Positions 61,436 to 64,000 of a stretch of DNA of 64,000 nucleotides are shown here, one piece after another. Below the pieces are notes generated by a model that was not told the DNA's origin, did not search any database, and saw nothing but the letters and a program-made list of their open reading frames with translations. Source of the stretch: Macrostomum hystrix (taxonomy: Eukaryota > Platyhelminthes > Macrostomidae); assembly GCA_950097015.1 (NCBI GenBank), contig CATNEN010000039.1:1302001-1366000 (forward strand). The letters are read 5' to 3'. Within the stretch, counting starts at the first letter, position 1. Each line of letters opens with the position of its first letter. The position numbers were made by a program, and so were the translations under genes.

Positions 61436-63985
61436 AGAAGAACAATGGGATTTGGGATGGAAACGAGCAATAACAGTGGGATTTGGGATGGAAACAAGAG
61501 AACAATGGGATTTAGGTTAGAAATAAGAGAGCAATGGGATTTAGGTTAGAAATAAGAGAACAATGGCATTTAGGTTAGAAATAAGAGAACAATGGGATTT
61601 AGGTTAGAAATAAGAGAACAATGGGATTTAGGTTAGAAATAAGAGAACAATGGGATTTAGGTTAGAAATAAGAGAACAATGGGATTTAGGTTAGAAATAA
61701 GAGAACAATGGCATTTAGGTTAGAAATAAGAGAACAATGGGATTTAGGTTAGAAATAAATAAGAGAACAATGGGATTTAGGTTAGAAATAAGAGAACAAT
61801 GGGATTTAGGTTAGAAATTAGAGAACAATGGGATTTAGGTTAGAAATAAGAGAACAATGGGATTTAGTTTAGAAATAAGAGAACAATGGGATTTAGGTTA
61901 GAAATAAGAGAATAATGGGATTTAGGTTAGAAATTAGAGAACAATGGGATTTAGGTTAGAAATAAGAGAATAATGGGATTTAGGTTAGAAATAAGAGAAT
62001 AATGGGATTTAGGTTAGAAATAAGAGAATAATGGCATTTAGGTTAGAAATACGAGAATAATGGGATTTAGGTTAGAAATAAGAGAACAATGGGATTTAGG
62101 TTAGAAATAAGAGAACAATGAAATTAGTTTAGAAATAAGAGAATAATGGGATTTAGGTTAGAAATAAGAGAACAATGGCATTTAGGTTAGAAATAAGAGA
62201 ACAATGGGATTTAGGTTAGAAATAAGAGAACAATGGCATTTAGGTTAGAAATAAGAGAACAATGGGATTTAGGTTAGAAATAAGAGAACAATGGGATTTA
62301 GTTTAGAAATAAGAGAACAATGGGATTTAGGTTAGAAATAAGAGAACAATGGGATTTAGTTTAGAAATAAGAGAACAATGGGATTTAGGTTAGAAATAAG
62401 AGAACAATGGGATTTAGTTTAGAAATAAGAGAACAATGGGATTTAGGATAGAAATAAGAGAACAATGAAATTAGTTTAGAAATAAGAGAATAATGGGATT
62501 TAGGTTAGAAATAAGAGAACAATGGCATTTAGGTTAGAAATAAGAGAACAATGGGATTTAGGTTAGAAATGAGAGAACAATGGGATTTAGTTTAGAAATA
62601 AGAGAATAATGACATTTAGGTTACAAATAAGAGAATAATGGGATTTAGGTTAGAAATAAGAGAATAATGGGATTTAGGTTAGAAATAAGAGAACAATGGC
62701 ATTTAGGTTAGAAATTAGAGAACAATGGGATTTAGGTTAGAAATAAGAGAACAATGGGATTTAGGTTAGAAATTAGAGAACAATGGGATTTAGTTTAGAA
62801 ATAAGAGAACAATGGGATTTAGGTTAGAAATAAGAGAACAATGGGATTTAGGTTAGAAATAAGAGAACAGTGGGATTTAGGTTAGAAATAAGAGAATAAT
62901 GGGATTTAGGTTAGAAATAAGAGAATAATGGGATTTAGGTTAGAAATAAATAAGAGAACAATGGAATTTAGGTTAGAAATAAGAGAACAATGGGATTTAG
63001 GTTAGAAATAAGAGAACAATGGGATTTAGGTTAGAAATTAGAGAACAATGGGATTTAGGTTAGAAATAAGAGAACAATGGGATTTAGGTTAGAAATTAGA
63101 GAACAATGGGATTTAGTTTAGAAATAAGAGAACAATGGGATTTAGGTTAGAAATAAATAAGAGAACAATGGGATTTAGGTTAGAAATAAGAGAACAATGG
63201 GATTTAGGTTAGAAATAAGAGAACAATGGGATTTAGGTTAGAAATAAATAAGAGAATAATGGGATTTAGGTTAGAAATAAGAGAACAATGGGATTTAGGT
63301 TAGAAATAAGAGAACAGTGGGATTTAGGTTAGAAATAAGAGAATAATGGGATTTAGGTTAGAAATAAGAGAATAATGGGATTTAGGTTAGAAATAAATAA
63401 GAGAACAATGGGATTTAGGTTAGAAATAAGAGAACAATGGGATTTAGGTTAGAAATAAGAGAACAATGGGATTTAGGTTAGAAATTAGAGAACAATGGGA
63501 TTTAGGTTAGAAATAAGAGAACAATGGGATTTAGGTTAGAAATTAGAGAACAATGGGATTTAGTTTAGAAATAAGAGAACAATGGGATTTAGGTTAGAAA
63601 TAAATAAGAGAACAATGGGATTTAGGTTAGAAATAAGAGAACAATGGGATTTAGGTTAGAAATAAGAGAACAATGGGATTTAGGTTAGAAATAAATAAGA
63701 GAATAATGGGATTTAGGTTAGAAATAAGAGAACAATGGGATTTAGGTTAGAAATAAGAGAACAATGGGATTTAGGTTAGAAATAAGAGAACAATGGGATT
63801 TAGGTTAGAAATAAGAGAATAATGGGATTTAGGTTAGAAATAAGAGAACAATGGGATTTAGGTTAGAAATAAGAGAACAATGGGATTTAGGTTAGAAATA
63901 AATAAGAGAACAATGGGATTTAGGTTAGAAATAAGAGAACAATGGGATTTAGGTTAGAAATGTAATGAGGGATCTACATTAGAAA
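61436..63985. repeat. 29-bp minisatellite upstream of CWC27, about 88 copies
   Basis: The unit is AGAGAACAATGGGATTTAGG plus TTAGAAATA on the plus strand, with AATAATGG, GGCATTTAGG, TTTAGTTTAG and a 33-bp AAATAAATAAG variant. On the CWC27 strand each unit reads CTAACCTAAATCCCATTGTT followed by a pyrimidine-rich TCTC. That resembles the branch point and pyrimidine tract directly before the AG at 61,430. The array reaches the window end. Confidence 0.96.
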
Positions 63986-64000
63986 TGAGATATTATTGGG

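Overview
This is animal nuclear DNA: the genes have many introns with GT-AG junctions, it carries a mariner transposon and tRNA-derived SINEs, and it encodes metazoan-type proteins (gamma-secretase Aph-1, IFT172, CWC27, mitochondrial acyl carrier protein). Coding exons are GC-rich, while several intergenic spacers are AT-rich. Most introns longer than about 200 bp are filled by a tandem repeat found only at that locus. A splice-acceptor-like AG lies just before several start codons, which would fit spliced-leader trans-splicing. Together these features suggest a free-living flatworm of the Macrostomum type; that is inference from style, not an identification.

Layout. 1-20,833 (minus strand): most of a very divergent dynein heavy chain, best described as DNHD1-like. 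I traced 30 exons with consistent phases, from the start codon to AAA4; the 3' end lies outside the window. 22,016-23,391 (plus): SSNA1, two exons, head to head with the dynein gene across an AT-rich spacer. 24,661-25,284 (plus): a small C-terminal UBX-domain protein, UBXN10-like. 27,957-29,064 (minus): a possible single-pass membrane protein. 30,921-38,303 (plus): a six-exon gene with a PH-like domain, a glycine tract and a C-terminal coiled coil. 38,756-40,065: a broken mariner. 41,618-42,421 (minus): a tentative small spliced gene. 43,052-46,970 (minus): NDUFAB1, with two non-autonomous DNA transposons in its first intron. 47,762-54,662 (plus): complete IFT172 in 11 exons. 55,557-57,087 (minus): APH1 in 5 exons. 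57,750-61,425 (minus): CWC27 in 4 exons, directly upstream of APH1 in the same orientation. 61,440-64,000: a 2.5 kb minisatellite upstream of CWC27.

Theme. Four of the ten gene models belong to cilium or flagellum biology (DNHD1-like dynein, SSNA1, the UBXN10-like protein, IFT172), so the window looks like a loose cluster of ciliary genes. The others are housekeeping or signalling genes. The most unusual architecture is the set of more than twenty different minisatellites, nearly all placed in introns or exactly at gene ends. One repeat unit includes the stop codon of its neighbouring gene.

Exon limits come from reading splice sites and checking that phases add up. No search or transcript data were used.
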